From: Lotus japonicus
Lineage: Eukaryota > Streptophyta > Magnoliopsida > Fabales > Fabaceae
Length of the DNA: 64,000 bases
NCBI RefSeq assembly: GCF_012489685.1
Contig: NC_080041.1
Coordinates: forward strand, 106,609,760 to 106,673,759
Direction of reading: 5' to 3'
Shown here piece after piece: positions 20,845 through 32,502 of this stretch. The position numbers were made by a program, and so were the translations under genes. Each line of letters opens with the position of its first letter. Position 1 is the stretch's first letter. The notes below the pieces were generated by a model. That model saw nothing but the letters and a program-made list of their open reading frames with translations. It was not told where the DNA came from and ran no database searches.

Positions 20845-21063
20845 TCCTTTTGTTCCATGCCCTTGGAGCTTGCTTTAAGCCATAAAGGGCTTTCCTCAAT
20901 CTCAAAGCCTTTCCATCACTATCAGCAACCTCAAAACCAGGAGGTTGAGAAACATAGACCTCTTCTTCAAGATGACCATTTAAAAACGCTGATTTCACAT
21001 CTAACTGCCAAAGTTTCCATCTATGCCAACTAGCCAAAGACACAATTAATCTTACTGTTTCAA
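20808..21063 (-). repeat. duplicated reverse-transcriptase segment
   Basis: These 256 bases are an almost exact direct copy of 19360-19615, from CACTTCCTGAAGCCAG to CTTACTGTTTCAA, encoding [13 protein letters not shown] to TQTGFRK. In the duplicate one residue differs (FLNGHLEEE for FLNGPLEEE). It is joined directly to the start of the integrase fragment, out of its normal order. Confidence 0.95.
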
Positions 21064-21691
21064 TTGTATTTATTTGTGGCTTCCGTTTCTTTACCTCTTC
21101 AAATAGATTAATTGAGTTTTAAAGTTTTACCTTCAGTTACATACTCACATGAATTCAACCGTTAAATGTCTTGTGGTATTAGAATATTAGCTTTATTCCT
21201 CTTAATTGGACGATACGTTGGAGAGCACCAGTTTCATTTTGTACTTCAAGTTTCAATCATCCTTTTAATAACTTTAAAATGCTATATCTCCTGTTCAAAA
21301 AAAAATGCTATCTTTGTTGGGCTTGGAGAATAGCATAATGGTTGGAAGTAAAAAACGCTTCACCATCTTATAAGAGAAAAATGAAAGAGAATAGTGGGAA
21401 AGAAAAGGAAGTATCTTCCTCTCCCTTTAGTGATGGAAAATGAAATAATGTCTTCTTCTCATTTTCTTTTCTAAACATTGTTGTAGAGACTCCAACATGT
21501 TTAGATTATGAGTGCACACAATACCTTGCATGTGACTGTGTTAACCTTGGGAAGCAAACCCGACATTAGATTTCACCGAAGGTCTACCGGAAATTTTACT
21601 TTTTCAAAGCAATGGTTCTTCCACTTTTGCAACATTTCTTCCTAATTTTCCAAGAGTAGCAACTGTTAAGAATATATATATATATGAAAAC
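21064..21691. other. intergenic, nothing recognised
   Basis: AT-rich non-coding DNA between the Copia fragment and the next inverted-repeat element. A short (AT)n run lies at about 21671-21685. No coding region or repeat family was recognised. Confidence 0.4.
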
Positions 21692-22591
21692 GCAAATTTC
21701 TACCTTGAAATTTAGCTTATGTGCGACTTAAACTCTTACCTTTTAAAATGTCTATTTATAACCATAAACTTTTTTAAGTTCTCAAAATCAACCCTCTGTT
21801 AACATTTTTGTTAAATTTTGTCACATGAATTGCACATGACATTTTCTCTCCCAGAATTACCCCTCTTAATGAATAAATGAAAAAAAAATGCTTGGTTTCT
21901 TGCTAGATTTTTTTCCTCACCTTTTTTTCTTGTATAGCCATGTTTGGTAATTTATTGGTTACATACTAATAAAATAGCAAAGTAAATTCTAGTATAGTAT
22001 TCTTCTCAATAGCACATCCCTAAATCTACCACATTCTTCTGCTTTAGCTTAGGAGTTAGGACTACTACTCCCAACAATACTTACATATCCTTCCTCTAAT
22101 ATCCTATCCAAACCAATATAAAAAATAGTCTTTCAATTTAATGATTGAAATTGAAATAGACCTCGATAACAAGCTTGTCTTCATTACCATTAGTCAGTTC
22201 ATTATCAGAAATCGTCTCAGTAGATCTTATAGTAGAAATTGAATTATGTGATGAATGTTTAGGAGAAAAAAGCCTTTAACAAACTAGTAATTAATAACTC
22301 GTTAATAAGAAACGATAGATGTGTTGTCATAAATCTAATAAATTTCCAAACATGGCTAAATGAAAAAAAATGTAGGAAAAAATGTGGAAAGAAATTAAGC
22401 ATTTATCACTGATTCATTTATAGAGGTAATTTAGGGAGAGAAAATGTCATGTGACAAATTTTGTTAAAATTTAACAAAAATGTTAACAGAAAGGTAATTT
22501 TGCACACTTAAAAAGCGAAAGGTTATAAAAATATCTTTTAAAAGTTGAGGGCTTAAGTCGCAGGTGAGTAAAGTTCAAGATAGTTTACTGC
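21692..22591. mobile_element. large inverted-repeat element (MITE-like)
   Basis: The two halves are inverted copies. Left: TGCGACTTAAACTCTTACC, GTTAACATTTTTGTTAAATT, CACATGACATTTTCTCTCCC. The right half carries the complements of all three in reverse order, ending GCTTAAGTCGCAGGTG. Inner parts (CCATGTTTGGTAATTTATT versus AATTTCCAAACATGG) also pair. Several hundred bases pair with only a small loop, giving a foldback structure. Superfamily and target duplication are undetermined. Confidence 0.75.
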
Positions 22592-22754
22592 AAAATAAAT
22601 AAATAAATTATGAACAATAGGGTGTCCACTAGGGTGGACTACCTAAAAGGTAAGGAATGAAACAATGAGAGATTTTACAACACATTGATATCAAGCATCT
22701 CCTTTGATGATTTAGTACAAGGTAGAAACATTGAAATTTTTTTATTTCTTAGGA

Positions 22755-24589
22755 GTGAATACCCAAGTTGGTCCTTGAACTTAGTGCAGTCTGGTCCCCT
22801 CTACTTGAAAAATAGCTCCATAACTCCTCCAACTTGCCAAGTCAATTCAGGTTGGTCCTTTTCACTATTTTCCATTCGTCCTTGGAACAACAAAGCACAT
22901 GTGTCAGTTGATCCTCGTGGCACCCAATACATTCCCCCCCCCCAAATCTTTCTTTCAGATGAGTCCTTGATGCGGTGGCAGGCATGCTTTGATTTGACCA
23001 TTATTCGGGCAAATACGTCCTTGCCACCTTTGGTACTTGAAACGAGTGGTTCTAAAAGAGGAAACTTCAGTCTCCATCTTCCTTGCCCGTTCCAGAAGCA
23101 ACAAGCATTCCTTGGGAGAGCAAAGAGGAAATCTAGCGAATGGGGCTTGACATCGCAATGGAAGAGTCTTCGATGCATTATGGTGGTTGTAGAGGAGGAA
23201 GGAACGAAGACGGTTGCACTAGGTTCTTCGTCCTCGACGTGAAGGTATGCACTTGTTATTTTAAAGTCATTCTTTGTTGAGGTACGGTAGAGTCTAATTT
23301 CAACATTTTAGTGTGTTAGTTTAGCATATAGCTTTCGTTTAGGGTTTAGGAAGAAATGGTATAATGGTTGTGTTGGAGTGGTGGAAAAATTTTGGGTTTT
23401 GGGTGGTTATCATACATGGGAATGAGAAACAAATTCTCTTACAGTTTGTGAGGATACCATCAGTTGGTTTTGTGCTTCGAAGGTTATGATTGTGTTCTAA
23501 TCAGAAAACCCCCAAATTTGTAATATTGAAACTTTGATGTTGTTACTTTTGTGCTTGTGTTATGTTCAATGTAAATGGATTACAAAATGACACGTATATT
23601 ACACCATGGAGGAAAGCTTATGGTGGAGGAGGATACTGGAGGTGTGAGATATTATGGTGGTCAGATGTGTGTTTGGGAAGACATTGGTTGTGACACCTTT
23701 AACATATTTATGTTGGAGGACTTGGCTGAAACACATTGTTATCCCAGGTTTGAGAAAATTTGGTGGAGGAATACTTAAACTGATGTTAAGTTGATCTAAT
23801 TCAAGTTATTGGAGATGATTTTATAACATACATATTTATAGTAGCTAGGTCAAACAACTGGGAGATTAATGTGTTCTTTGAGCATCATATTGAGAGTGAT
23901 AAATATATTGTTGAACCTGCACCTGCACATGATGATGCAGGTACTGATTAGATGTTGGAAGGTGATGATAGTGAAAATAATAATGCTGACAAGGAAATGA
24001 TGGATGAGAAAGGAAAAAAGGTTTGTAAGGGGACGAAGCCCAGTAGGGGGTAGAAGCCCATGCCAGAGGTTGATAGCATTGAAACAAAATCTCTTGATTG
24101 GGGGCGGAAATTATGAAGGTAATGCTAATTCTGAAACTGACAGTGGATATGAGCCATTAGAGGTTCAACAACAGGAGTGATCTTGTGAAAAAGGGGGCTT
24201 GAGTTATCATAGTGAAGAGCTACACAACCCTGCCAGCTCAGGTGCTGAAGAAAACTCAAGCAAGAGATCAGTTTTCCCTCAATATAGAGACGATGCTAGG
24301 TTTGGGAATGTGTACTTAGAGCTTGGGATGGAGTTTGCTGGCTTGGGGTCATTCATGCATGTTGTCAAATTGTCAAATACTACACTAAAGATGCAGAAAG
24401 ACAGATCAGATGGGTGAAAATGACAAAGAGAGGGTCAGGGTTGTTTACAAATATGATGAATGCCCTAAGAAGATATTATGTGCTTGGAGTAAGCCACAAC
24501 TAAGTTTTCAAGTGAAGACATTTTATGGAACACACACTTGTTGTAGAACATTCAAGAATAAGCAAGCAAACACAAAGTGGGTTACCCAG
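22755..24589 (+). pseudogene. Mutator-like transposase gene, 5' part, broken
   Basis: The stretch at 22755-22860 (GTTGGTCCTTGAACTTAGTG and TTGGTCCTTTTCACTATTTT) resembles Mutator-like terminal sequence. At 23575-23778 a frame reads LHHGGKLMVEEDTGGVRYYG and then a region rich in ordered aromatic and acidic residues, as in the N-terminal PB1-like domain of plant MULE proteins. At 24199-24590 come FPQYRDDARFGNV and LELGMEFAGLGSF (MuDR DNA-binding domain). After a frameshift follow NDKERVRVVYKYDECPKK and the zinc-finger part FYGTHTCCRTFKNKQANTKW. Several stops and shifts break it. It is then interrupted by the Gypsy element and resumes at 34802. Confidence 0.75.
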
Positions 24590-24910
24590 TGGACTGGGCG
24601 AGACCCCAGGGTCCCTCGCCTAGGAGCGCTAACCTCATACAGGGAGCGCGCCAGGGACTTGGGTCTCTCTCCCCGAGGCCCAACTGGCCCATTTAGATAT
24701 ATTAAAGGCGCGAAAGCCCAACTCAGCCTCTATAAATAGGAGGGGGACACCAATTGTAAATGACTCTTAGCTCATTGGAGAAATATTAAGATTGAAATTC
24801 AGTTATTCTCTCTCTCTCTAAGCGGTCAGAGCTTCTCTCTCTAAGGCATTCATACCGTTTTCCTCACACTTTGGGTACTCTACCCCATTCAATGTTCACA
24901 GGATAGAACA
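24590..24910 (+). repeat. 5' LTR of the Gypsy element
   Basis: 321 bp, starting TGGACTGGGCGAGACC, with a TATA-like CTCTATAAATAGGAGG at about 24730 and ending GGATAGAACA. Near-identical to 34458-34796; the main difference is a shorter CT run. Confidence 0.95.
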
Positions 24911-24935
24911 TTTGGCGCCGTCTGTGGGGAACGGT
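24911..24935 (+). other. primer-binding site region
   Basis: TTTGGCGCCGTCTGTGGGGA immediately follows the LTR, the position and TGGCGCC form seen in plant Tat/Athila-type Gypsy elements. The primer tRNA was not determined. Confidence 0.75.
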
Positions 24936-25139
24936 AGATTTCGATTCCCGGACTACGTGGATCGTGATTCAGTTGCGTGAAGCTCGATTTTCTGTGCGAT
25001 TTCTCTTCAGTTTTTCTTGGTAGATCGTGATTTGGTTCCCGCGCGATTCGCAATTTGATTTCGGGAAGTTCAAGTTTCTGTGAAAATTCGTGCGATTCAG
25101 AGGCTTGCGGTTGAATTCTCGGTTCATCAACAGAGCCTG

Positions 25140-26691
25140 ATGGAGCCATCTCGCCAACGACGTGGCAGGGAACCGGAGCGAAGTTACATTTCTTCCCCGC
25201 GCACCTCGAGATTGGATAGACACCGCCGTGCAGAAGCACGTCGTGCTCTAAGCGGTGACTTACGGTTGCAAAATGAGTGCCTGCAGGAACAATTGAGGTA
25301 CTATCACCTTCGGCAGTGGAATCAAGAAGAAGAGGAAGCTGAGGCCGCTGTTGAGGTCAAGCCTTTCTCGGCAGCAGTACGAGAGGTGACTGTGCCGGAC
25401 GGTATGACACACCTCGCGTTGGAAGCGTCCGACGGGAAAACCGATCCGAAGGATCACTTGCTTCTTTTCAATGCAAAGATGGCGATGAGCGCGGTTTCCG
25501 ACGCAGTAAAGTGTAGAATGTTTCCTTCCACACTCCGAGGAGCAGCTATGGATTGGTTTGTGGCTTTGCCTCAAGGATCCCTAGCCAAGTTCCGCGACTT
25601 CTCATGAAAATTCATTGACCATTTCTCCGCGAGAACAATCGAGGATCTGTTTGACATGCGGCAGCAGGAGCGTGAAACCTTGGAACAATATATGAAAAGA
25701 TACAGTGTTGCATTCGCAAGGTTTGAGGAACTGGAGCCACGCATGTGCGTGTGCGCTTTCAAAGGCGGTTTATCCCGGGGAAAGTTTAGTCGCGAACTAA
25801 GTAGGGACCTGGCATGCTCAATGATGGAAGTCCGCGCCCGAGCGCAAGACTGCATCCTAGAAGAAGAAATTGAAGCACACAAAAGGAAGCAAGAGAGGGC
25901 GGTGAATGTGGCGCTGGCGAGAAAACGGGTACAGGATGAGGAAGCAAGTCGCGAGCAAAAGGTTAAAAAAAGTTGGTCGATCTGTTAAGAATAACAAGGG
26001 AGGACGACTCAATCGGCGTTCTCGCCGAACAGCCGAGGCGAACCAGCGAACGAGGCCGAAGGGGCGCTCAGGTAAGGAATTGACAAAATTACTCTTGAAA
26101 GCAGGAATTGAGGACATGAACAGGGAAGGCAAGTGCAGAATGGACCTAGGGTGCGAGGCGAAGAATCGGCCCAAATGGTGTGAGTACCACAACTTGGAAG
26201 GCCATGACACCACCGACTGTTTTACGCTTAAGGGTCAAATCAGACAGCTACTCAAGGCGAGACAGCCATGGGCGACGAAGAGGAAGGAAGCTGAGGAAGG
26301 CGAGAGCGGCGAGGGCGAAGGAACGGTGGAAACAGCTAACGTGATCATTGTCGGGGGTCGCGAGGGTGGCGATGGCGTATCAACAATAGGGCAAAGACAG
26401 GCAGGGGTAACAACATCGATGCCAGGCTGTCCAGCTCGGCCTGGATACGAACACCCAGACATAGTAATATCGTCCGCAGATTTTGAGGGAATCAAGACCC
26501 ATACAGATGACCCCTTAATGGTAATGGTGAGAATCAGAGGTTTCAATGTGCAGAGGGTGCTATTGGACAAAGGTAGCTCGGCCGACATAATCTACGGGAA
26601 CGCATTTGAGCAGTTGGGACTGAGGGACGAGGATTTAAGGCCATACACAGAAAATTTGGTAGGATTTTCGGGGAAGCAAGTTCAGGTGTGA
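25140..26691 (+). pseudogene. Gypsy gag and start of protease, broken
   Basis: Starts MEPSRQRRGREPERSY. The gag core follows (DGKTDPKDHLLLFNAKM, AAMDWFVALPQGS), is stopped by TGA at about 25605, continues in the same frame (TLEQYMKRYSVAFARFEEL), then shifts frame near 25970. The next frame has a zinc-binding-like WCEYHNLEGHDTTDC and the protease region RVLLDKGSSADIIYG. The catalytic D-T/S-G triad is DKG here, so the protease would be dead. The frame is cut at 26686 by the nested element and continues VRGYVELDTIFG at 30746. Confidence 0.85.
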
Positions 26692-29600
26692 GACCCAAGT
26701 TTTTAAGCTTAGAATAAATCGATAAAATTCCTATTCACGATTAGTTTCGATGTAACGTGAAGGAAAACTGAACAAGTGTTCATCAAATGGAATAAATTTA
26801 TGAAGGAGAAAGTTCAGGAAAAGGCTAAGGATAACATTAGAATCGATATAAGTTATAGCGCAAGTAATATTCGCTTATACCTAGGACTAGAGCGTTAATA
26901 AACGACTAATTTACCTTTAAAGGCACGATAGAAACTAATTCAAAAAATCTTCAGAGAAATGTTAGAACTTCTCTTAATCCTTTCTATGACAAGCGTTTCG
27001 ATACGAAACCCTGTAATGTATGAACGTCCGAATCTAATTCTCGGAAGTTTGCCGAAACTAAATCCCTGATAGCTCAAGAACCTTAAAATAAACTGTCGAT
27101 GAAGACTTTTTCTATTCGGAGCTTCAAACGAAGATTCCACACGTGTGTACCTATTTCTTTCGATATTTCTAATCTTTCTTCAGAAAGAAGTTTTCTCATC
27201 CGACATCAACTGCACAAAGTAGTTTTTCGGGTAAAATAGATTTACACCGACTTTGGATCGTTTGCTTTAATTCTGAGAAACCTGTTTCGAGTTCTGGAAT
27301 TCTGTCTCCAGAACCTATCTTAGAATTCACAGAGGAATGCACAGGAAAAATCGGAATCGCGAAATTTTCATTTTTCCCGCGTTTTCCATCTTCTATAAAT
27401 AGCATGAAAAATAAAAAACTTCATCACCACCATCAACACTAAACCCGCGAGCTTGAGAGGAGAAGGGGAGGAAGTTATTTTCGCCGTTTCTTGCCTGATC
27501 GTTGCACCGACAGTTGCTACGCGAAGACCTCGAGGTATAGATGTTATTCCTTACCTCTGATCGTCAATTCTGTCGCTTTTCTCTATGTCTTTCTGTGCTC
27601 AAAGTTTCGAGCTTTTTGTAAAACTGTCCAAATAACTTGATTTCTCTGTCTAAACCTATTCTCTACTAACCCAAGAGTACTTCTAGCGGATTACATTTCG
27701 CCGAATCTCGCTGAATCGCCGCCGAGCTTCAATTCTGCTCAAAAACCCATTTTTCGGCTAAAGTTTCGCCCTTTAGACTTAAAACTCTCGACTGAGCTTA
27801 GCGCCAGTAGGATTAGTTGTCATAAACGTCATTGGTGACGTCCCCATCTAATTTGTTTTTCGAAATTCCAATTTTGAATTTCCGAGCTAAAAACACTGAC
27901 CAAAATACCCCTGCGTCAGTTTTCGATCCGATAATTTTTCCGAGCTTTAATTTGCCTTAGTTACGACTAATGATAACCTAGGAATCAAGTTTGATCGAAG
28001 AAAAAGCGCCGGACACATTTGCATGTGTGTGGCCGAGAGCACCTCAAGGGGGGGAGGAAAATTTCTCTTTTTCGAAAACTCGTCTTATCGCGTTAGATTA
28101 TCGTACTTCGGAGTTTATAATTCTTCGTGTAACCTTAGTAATTATTGTTTGCTGAGTTTCTGACTGATTGTGATTGAATTATGTGATTTCGCTCTAAGGT
28201 TCGTTTGAGGAATTCCGTGGAGCGGAAGGAGGAGATCGTGAAGGAACGCTGCAGGATCGCACTGGAGGAACTACAGGTGAGGGCTACTCACTGAATACTA
28301 GCTAATGCTTTAGGCGTCGACGAATTCGACTTGATTTATTGTTTATGCACTTGATTGTGATTGACTGGGAAATGTTTTCTAGAGGCTTCGGCTTAGTGAA
28401 CTAATTGAGACGTGTGTCTCCGTTTTCTAAGGCTTCGGCTGACATTGTTGATTATTTATCGCTTGAATTGTTGTTGATATTGATTCACATGCTATGTGCT
28501 AAATGGTTAATCTAGGATGTGTTGATATATGTGCCATGACTGTTGGGTTGTGTTACTTTGATTACGCAATTACACATATATTTGTTGTACGTCAGAGTGA
28601 GGATAACGGGCAGTTATGCCACACTCATCATGAGATTTTGGGAAAGTTTGACGGGACGAACGGAGGTTCGGGCCTTGTTATTTTTTTAATGGATCAAGAC
28701 CTTCTCTGGGAGTTACTTGGGATTATGGGATCTTTTAAACTCATAAGATTGGAGATAAAACTAAATGGAAACTATTTTACAAGGAAAATTCATAATACGC
28801 TAAACAACCTCTGAACCCTTTAAATAATGATAACAATCTCAGATGAAAGCTTAGGGTTTGAATATTAGTTTTGGAAAATGAGAAGTGTCGCCGAATCCAA
28901 GTTTCGGAGAAATTAATAAGTTTCTGAGTATGTTGATACTCTTTTTCTCGATGAGCGGTTTATTTGTTTGGCTATCTAAAGGATAAGCCGGGGAACTATA
29001 AGTCCCAAGCACATTAGTACTCTTTGCTCGCTGAGCAGTTTTTGACCATCGGAATTAGATGAGTCGGATGACTTGAGAAGTTATCACGAGTGATTGCACT
29101 CTTTTTATATTTAGTTGTCTTTTGTCACAGAATCGACATTTACCTTAGGGTATTCTTTTTAGAGACAATAAGTTAGCTAGAACACGTGACGACGTGATGA
29201 GTGAGGTCGGAGACGTTGTTTGGCTAATCACGTTGCATTCATTCACACATTTTGAGGTTTATACACGGTGGGATGCCGGACCTCGGTGGATTCCAAAATG
29301 GTCATAAGACCCGGATTTCCACATAAGAACACTGCGGTGATTCTTAGTAGCATACAGAAATGGCAGTCCTGCGGGTATACTGCTGATCTGACTACATTTT
29401 GTTTGGTGTAAGAGACGCCCGAGCGGAAATGGTCCCATTGTGGCCGGTGCTAGGATTGACTCGTTGGTGCCCATCCTTCCGGATTGCATCTTGTTCCTCG
29501 TCATATCATTCATGCACCATGCATACTGACTTAGTTGCCGAGTATGATTGTTACTTGTTAATCTTACTTGATATATGTTATTTGTCAGTAATTATCATTT

Positions 29601-30740
29601 ACATTCAATTGGAAGATACACAATTTATAATGCTATCACAAACTTCTAAGCTTAAGTAGTTATCCCTTAAACTTTATCTACTGGGTGTATTACTTATGTA
29701 ATTCCTTGAGTTGACCCTCGCATCTGCTGTTTGTGTTTTGGCGGACTACGCCCATTGTCAGATGTCCATGGCGGATTGGTTTACGATGGTCCACCCTTCG
29801 GGGGGGACTAGGTTTAAGATGCTTGATCAGGAGATCCCCGACTCATGGGTGGTCGACCCCGCTGGCCACAGAACGATCTACTCGGGGAGAATAATGGAGG
29901 ATCGTGTCGACAGTCTGGGACATTTGACGGAGGGAGTACTGAGGCGTTACACTGTCAGCTTTAACCTGCCACCCGGCGTGCACTGTGGACCCGGTGTAGA
30001 AGCACCACCACCACCGTCGTCTTCCGACGACGAGGACCCCTTGGAGGAGGAGCCTGTGGGAGGGATTTCATCGGACTCTAGCTCACCTACTGTTGTTGTT
30101 ATTGATGACTTTGGATCAGGTCCCGGACCCGCGAAACCAGCCCAGGAGCATGTTGCAGTAGCGAGAGAGGGGATGGTTGCAGACATTGACCTAGTCGTCC
30201 TGGATTCTGATTCAGACGACGATCATGCCAGTATGTAGTTGGGAGTGCTGGGGTGTACTCCTCTGGACAGGATTAGGGTAGGAGTAGCGTTATAGCTTTG
30301 GACGTCATGTTCATATTTTGGGGCAGGGTAGGTCCCCGACCGTTAGCTTTTTGTGTGGTTTTCTTTATGGAAATCACAGAGAGTTGGTCGGACTAGGAGG
30401 TCTTGTTTAGGCCGTTTTGGGCTGACATACTTTTGTTTTGGAGGACTGTATTACGAACACTTGACCTTTTATTTTGGTTTGTACATATTTGCCCACGGGC
30501 ACTACTTTCTCGACACTGGAGGATACTCGTGACGTGGCTTACTACTTACAGCGGGGGCTGTAAATATATTTTACATTTGTTATGTTTATCTTTCGCTGTA
30601 GAGTCTTTATTTCGACAAGTCTTTATTTCGACAAGTCTTTATTTTATCATTTAAACAAATCGAAAAAAAAATATTCACATTTTTCCGCTTCATTTTCATT
30701 TTGGTTACTAAAGTGACGCCACCGAAATCAGGGTGTTACA
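26687..30740 (+). mobile_element. nested solo-LTR-like insertion, 4.05 kb
   Basis: Begins TGTGAGACCCAAGTTTTTAA and ends ATCAGGGTGTTACA, that is TG...CA. It is flanked by an identical 5-bp duplication TCAGG (26682-26686 and 30741-30745). Removing it restores the protease frame exactly (KQVQ then VRGY). It contains no gag or pol. Size, ends and position fit a solo LTR of a large Gypsy (Tekay/Ogre-size) element, though a short non-autonomous element cannot be excluded. Confidence 0.85.
29711..30238 (+). other. open frame inside the nested LTR, unknown
   Basis: A 175-codon frame: an N-terminal half with DWFTMVHPSGGTRFK and VVDPAGHRTIYSG, then a proline run and an acidic, serine-rich tail (SSSDDEDPLEEE, DSDSDDDH). 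I do not recognise it. Composition is much more GC-rich than its surroundings. It may be an LTR-internal transcribed region or a non-coding coincidence; a host gene is unlikely because the whole block is flanked by a TE target duplication. Confidence 0.35.
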
Positions 30741-30745
30741 TCAGG

Positions 30746-31578
30746 TACGCGGCTATGTGGAATTGGACACAATTTTTGGAGTGGGCGAGGACGCCGAGCT
30801 TTTGAAGATAAGATATTTGGTCCTACAAGTCGTGGTAGCTTATAACGTCATCATCGGGCGAAACACCTTAAATCGCCTCCATGCAGTTATATCCACGACC
30901 CACCTTGCAGTAAAATACCCGCTACCCTACGGAAGGGTAGGGAGGATAGCAATAGACCAAGAAGGGGCGAGGAAATGCCGCAACCATTGCCTTAACTTGT
31001 ATGGTAGAAGGGGAGCTGACGGCGGACACAGGTGTCATGAGATTCGAGTGGCTGGAGGCGAGCAAGGGCATCCAGCGGTACGGAGCCAGAGCACCTCGGG
31101 CGAACTAAGAAAGCAGGTCGGCAAGAAGATGAACGGGGCGAAGAAAGGGAAAGAACAGGACAAGGGGAATAGTGTACCCTCTACCCAAATAGACAGTGAG
31201 TGGTACAACGAGAGATGGGACATGAACGATACCAGTAGAGGTATATTGGCGATCGAGCCCAGGCTCACCATCGAGCAAGAGCGACGCTTAAGTAAGCTGG
31301 TAGAGGACAACGTCAACCTCTTTAGTGGGGAACAAGGAGGAACCATTTCCAGGGAGCTGCCCATATTAGACCAGCTCTCTAGGAAGGCTGGAGAAAAGGA
31401 CAAACAACGGGAGAATCGCCAGGATAAGAGGAAATGCGAACAGTTAGTGGATGGAAGTGAGAGGTCAATGAAGTCAGCCCGGCACGCCGAGTGGGAGGAC
31501 GAGCAACGATGGATTCCTTCCTACGACAAGAAAGTCAGGCAAGGCGACGAGGATGGAATACTGGGTGTAATACTCTGA
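30746..31578 (+). pseudogene. Gypsy protease end and pol N-terminal stub
   Basis: Continues the frame cut at 26686: VRGYVELDTIFGVGEDAELL, then YNVIIGRNTLNRLHAVIST, conserved after the protease in plant Gypsy polyproteins, and TIEQERRLSKLVEDNVNLF, the segment that normally precedes reverse transcriptase. It ends at a stop at 31578 without any RT motif. The element is thus deleted for polymerase functions. Confidence 0.8.
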
Positions 31579-32502
31579 CCAAGGAAACAACCAGGAAGCT
31601 AGGACTAAAAATTAAGATGCACTCCTTTTCTCCGACACGGGAGTTTTTTAACGAGGCATCCCTTGATGTAAAAATTTAAACAAATCAAATACAAAAGGAT
31701 ATTCTTAGCAATACTCCTAGCTATCGAACTGAGACGGCAGCCTAGTGGGAAAAATTCCCTGAAGGTGGCGATCCCAACATGACCTTGATGTCTTGGGATC
31801 GCTCCGGAAAGTCCGACGCTGACCGTAGCCCCTGCAGACGACGTGTGCGGATGAGCTTCCCGTCGCCACTCGTTGGCGGCGTGCGCGAATAAAGCTCCTT
31901 ATCCGAAGAACCTCCCCGAAATATGGGCGAGTCGAGTCTTCTTGAAACGCGGGAAGCATTTTTAACTAGGCCAAAAGTCTCGGGTAAACTCGTATGGTCA
32001 TTGGGCCCCGAGCAATTGTAAGTCCCCACCTAATAAGGCTGGAGGGGCCGCACCTGCTCTTACGGGAAATATTGGTGCGAACAAAAGCCTCGGTAAAATA
32101 CCGAGCGAAAGTCCTAGTTATACGTAGCACACTCTCGAAAATTACTCATACAAAACTGGGAGACTAGCACTGAAAACATGAGCTAGGCGACGAAGAACGA
32201 AAGGCGAAGATAAGTAGCGGGCCGCCCGCCTCGCCCGCTTAACTATCCTTCGCTCATTTAATTATTCCTTCATTTCTTCATTTATCTGTTTACGTCGTGA
32301 CGATTTACTAACTCGGTTATTTTTTTACTCGCATGATTTGCAGCACAGAACATCCTTGGCGGGATATCCATGCCCAAAGATTGTAACAAGAACAGCATCG
32401 GCAGAGAAGATGGACAAAAGGAGAAATAGACATAAGATGCAAAAAGAATTTGGAATTCTCATTCAAGACAACAAGGGAACAAATTATCGGTACAGAATTG
32501 AC
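31579..32502. other. Gypsy internal non-coding region
   Basis: No reverse-transcriptase, RNase H or integrase motif was found on either strand between the protease stub and the antisense ORF. Short open frames on the minus strand at 31717-32029 have no recognisable family. Confidence 0.5.

Larger units (their letters stand above)
17981..21063 (-). mobile_element. rearranged, 5'-truncated Ty1/Copia retrotransposon
   Basis: Reading leftwards: a displaced reverse-transcriptase piece (20808-21063), integrase core, reverse transcriptase, RNase H, a polypurine tract (AAGGGGGGG just before 18180) and a single LTR of about 200 bp (17981-18180). The 5' LTR, primer-binding site, gag and protease are missing. 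No target duplication could be assigned because one end is lost. Confidence 0.85.

Noticed and set aside
22685..23242. 185-codon plus frame as a gene
   Set aside because: No family resemblance, overlaps Mutator-type terminal sequence and has frames open on both strands.
29947..30186. 79-codon minus frame
   Set aside because: Shadow of the acidic plus-strand frame in the nested LTR.
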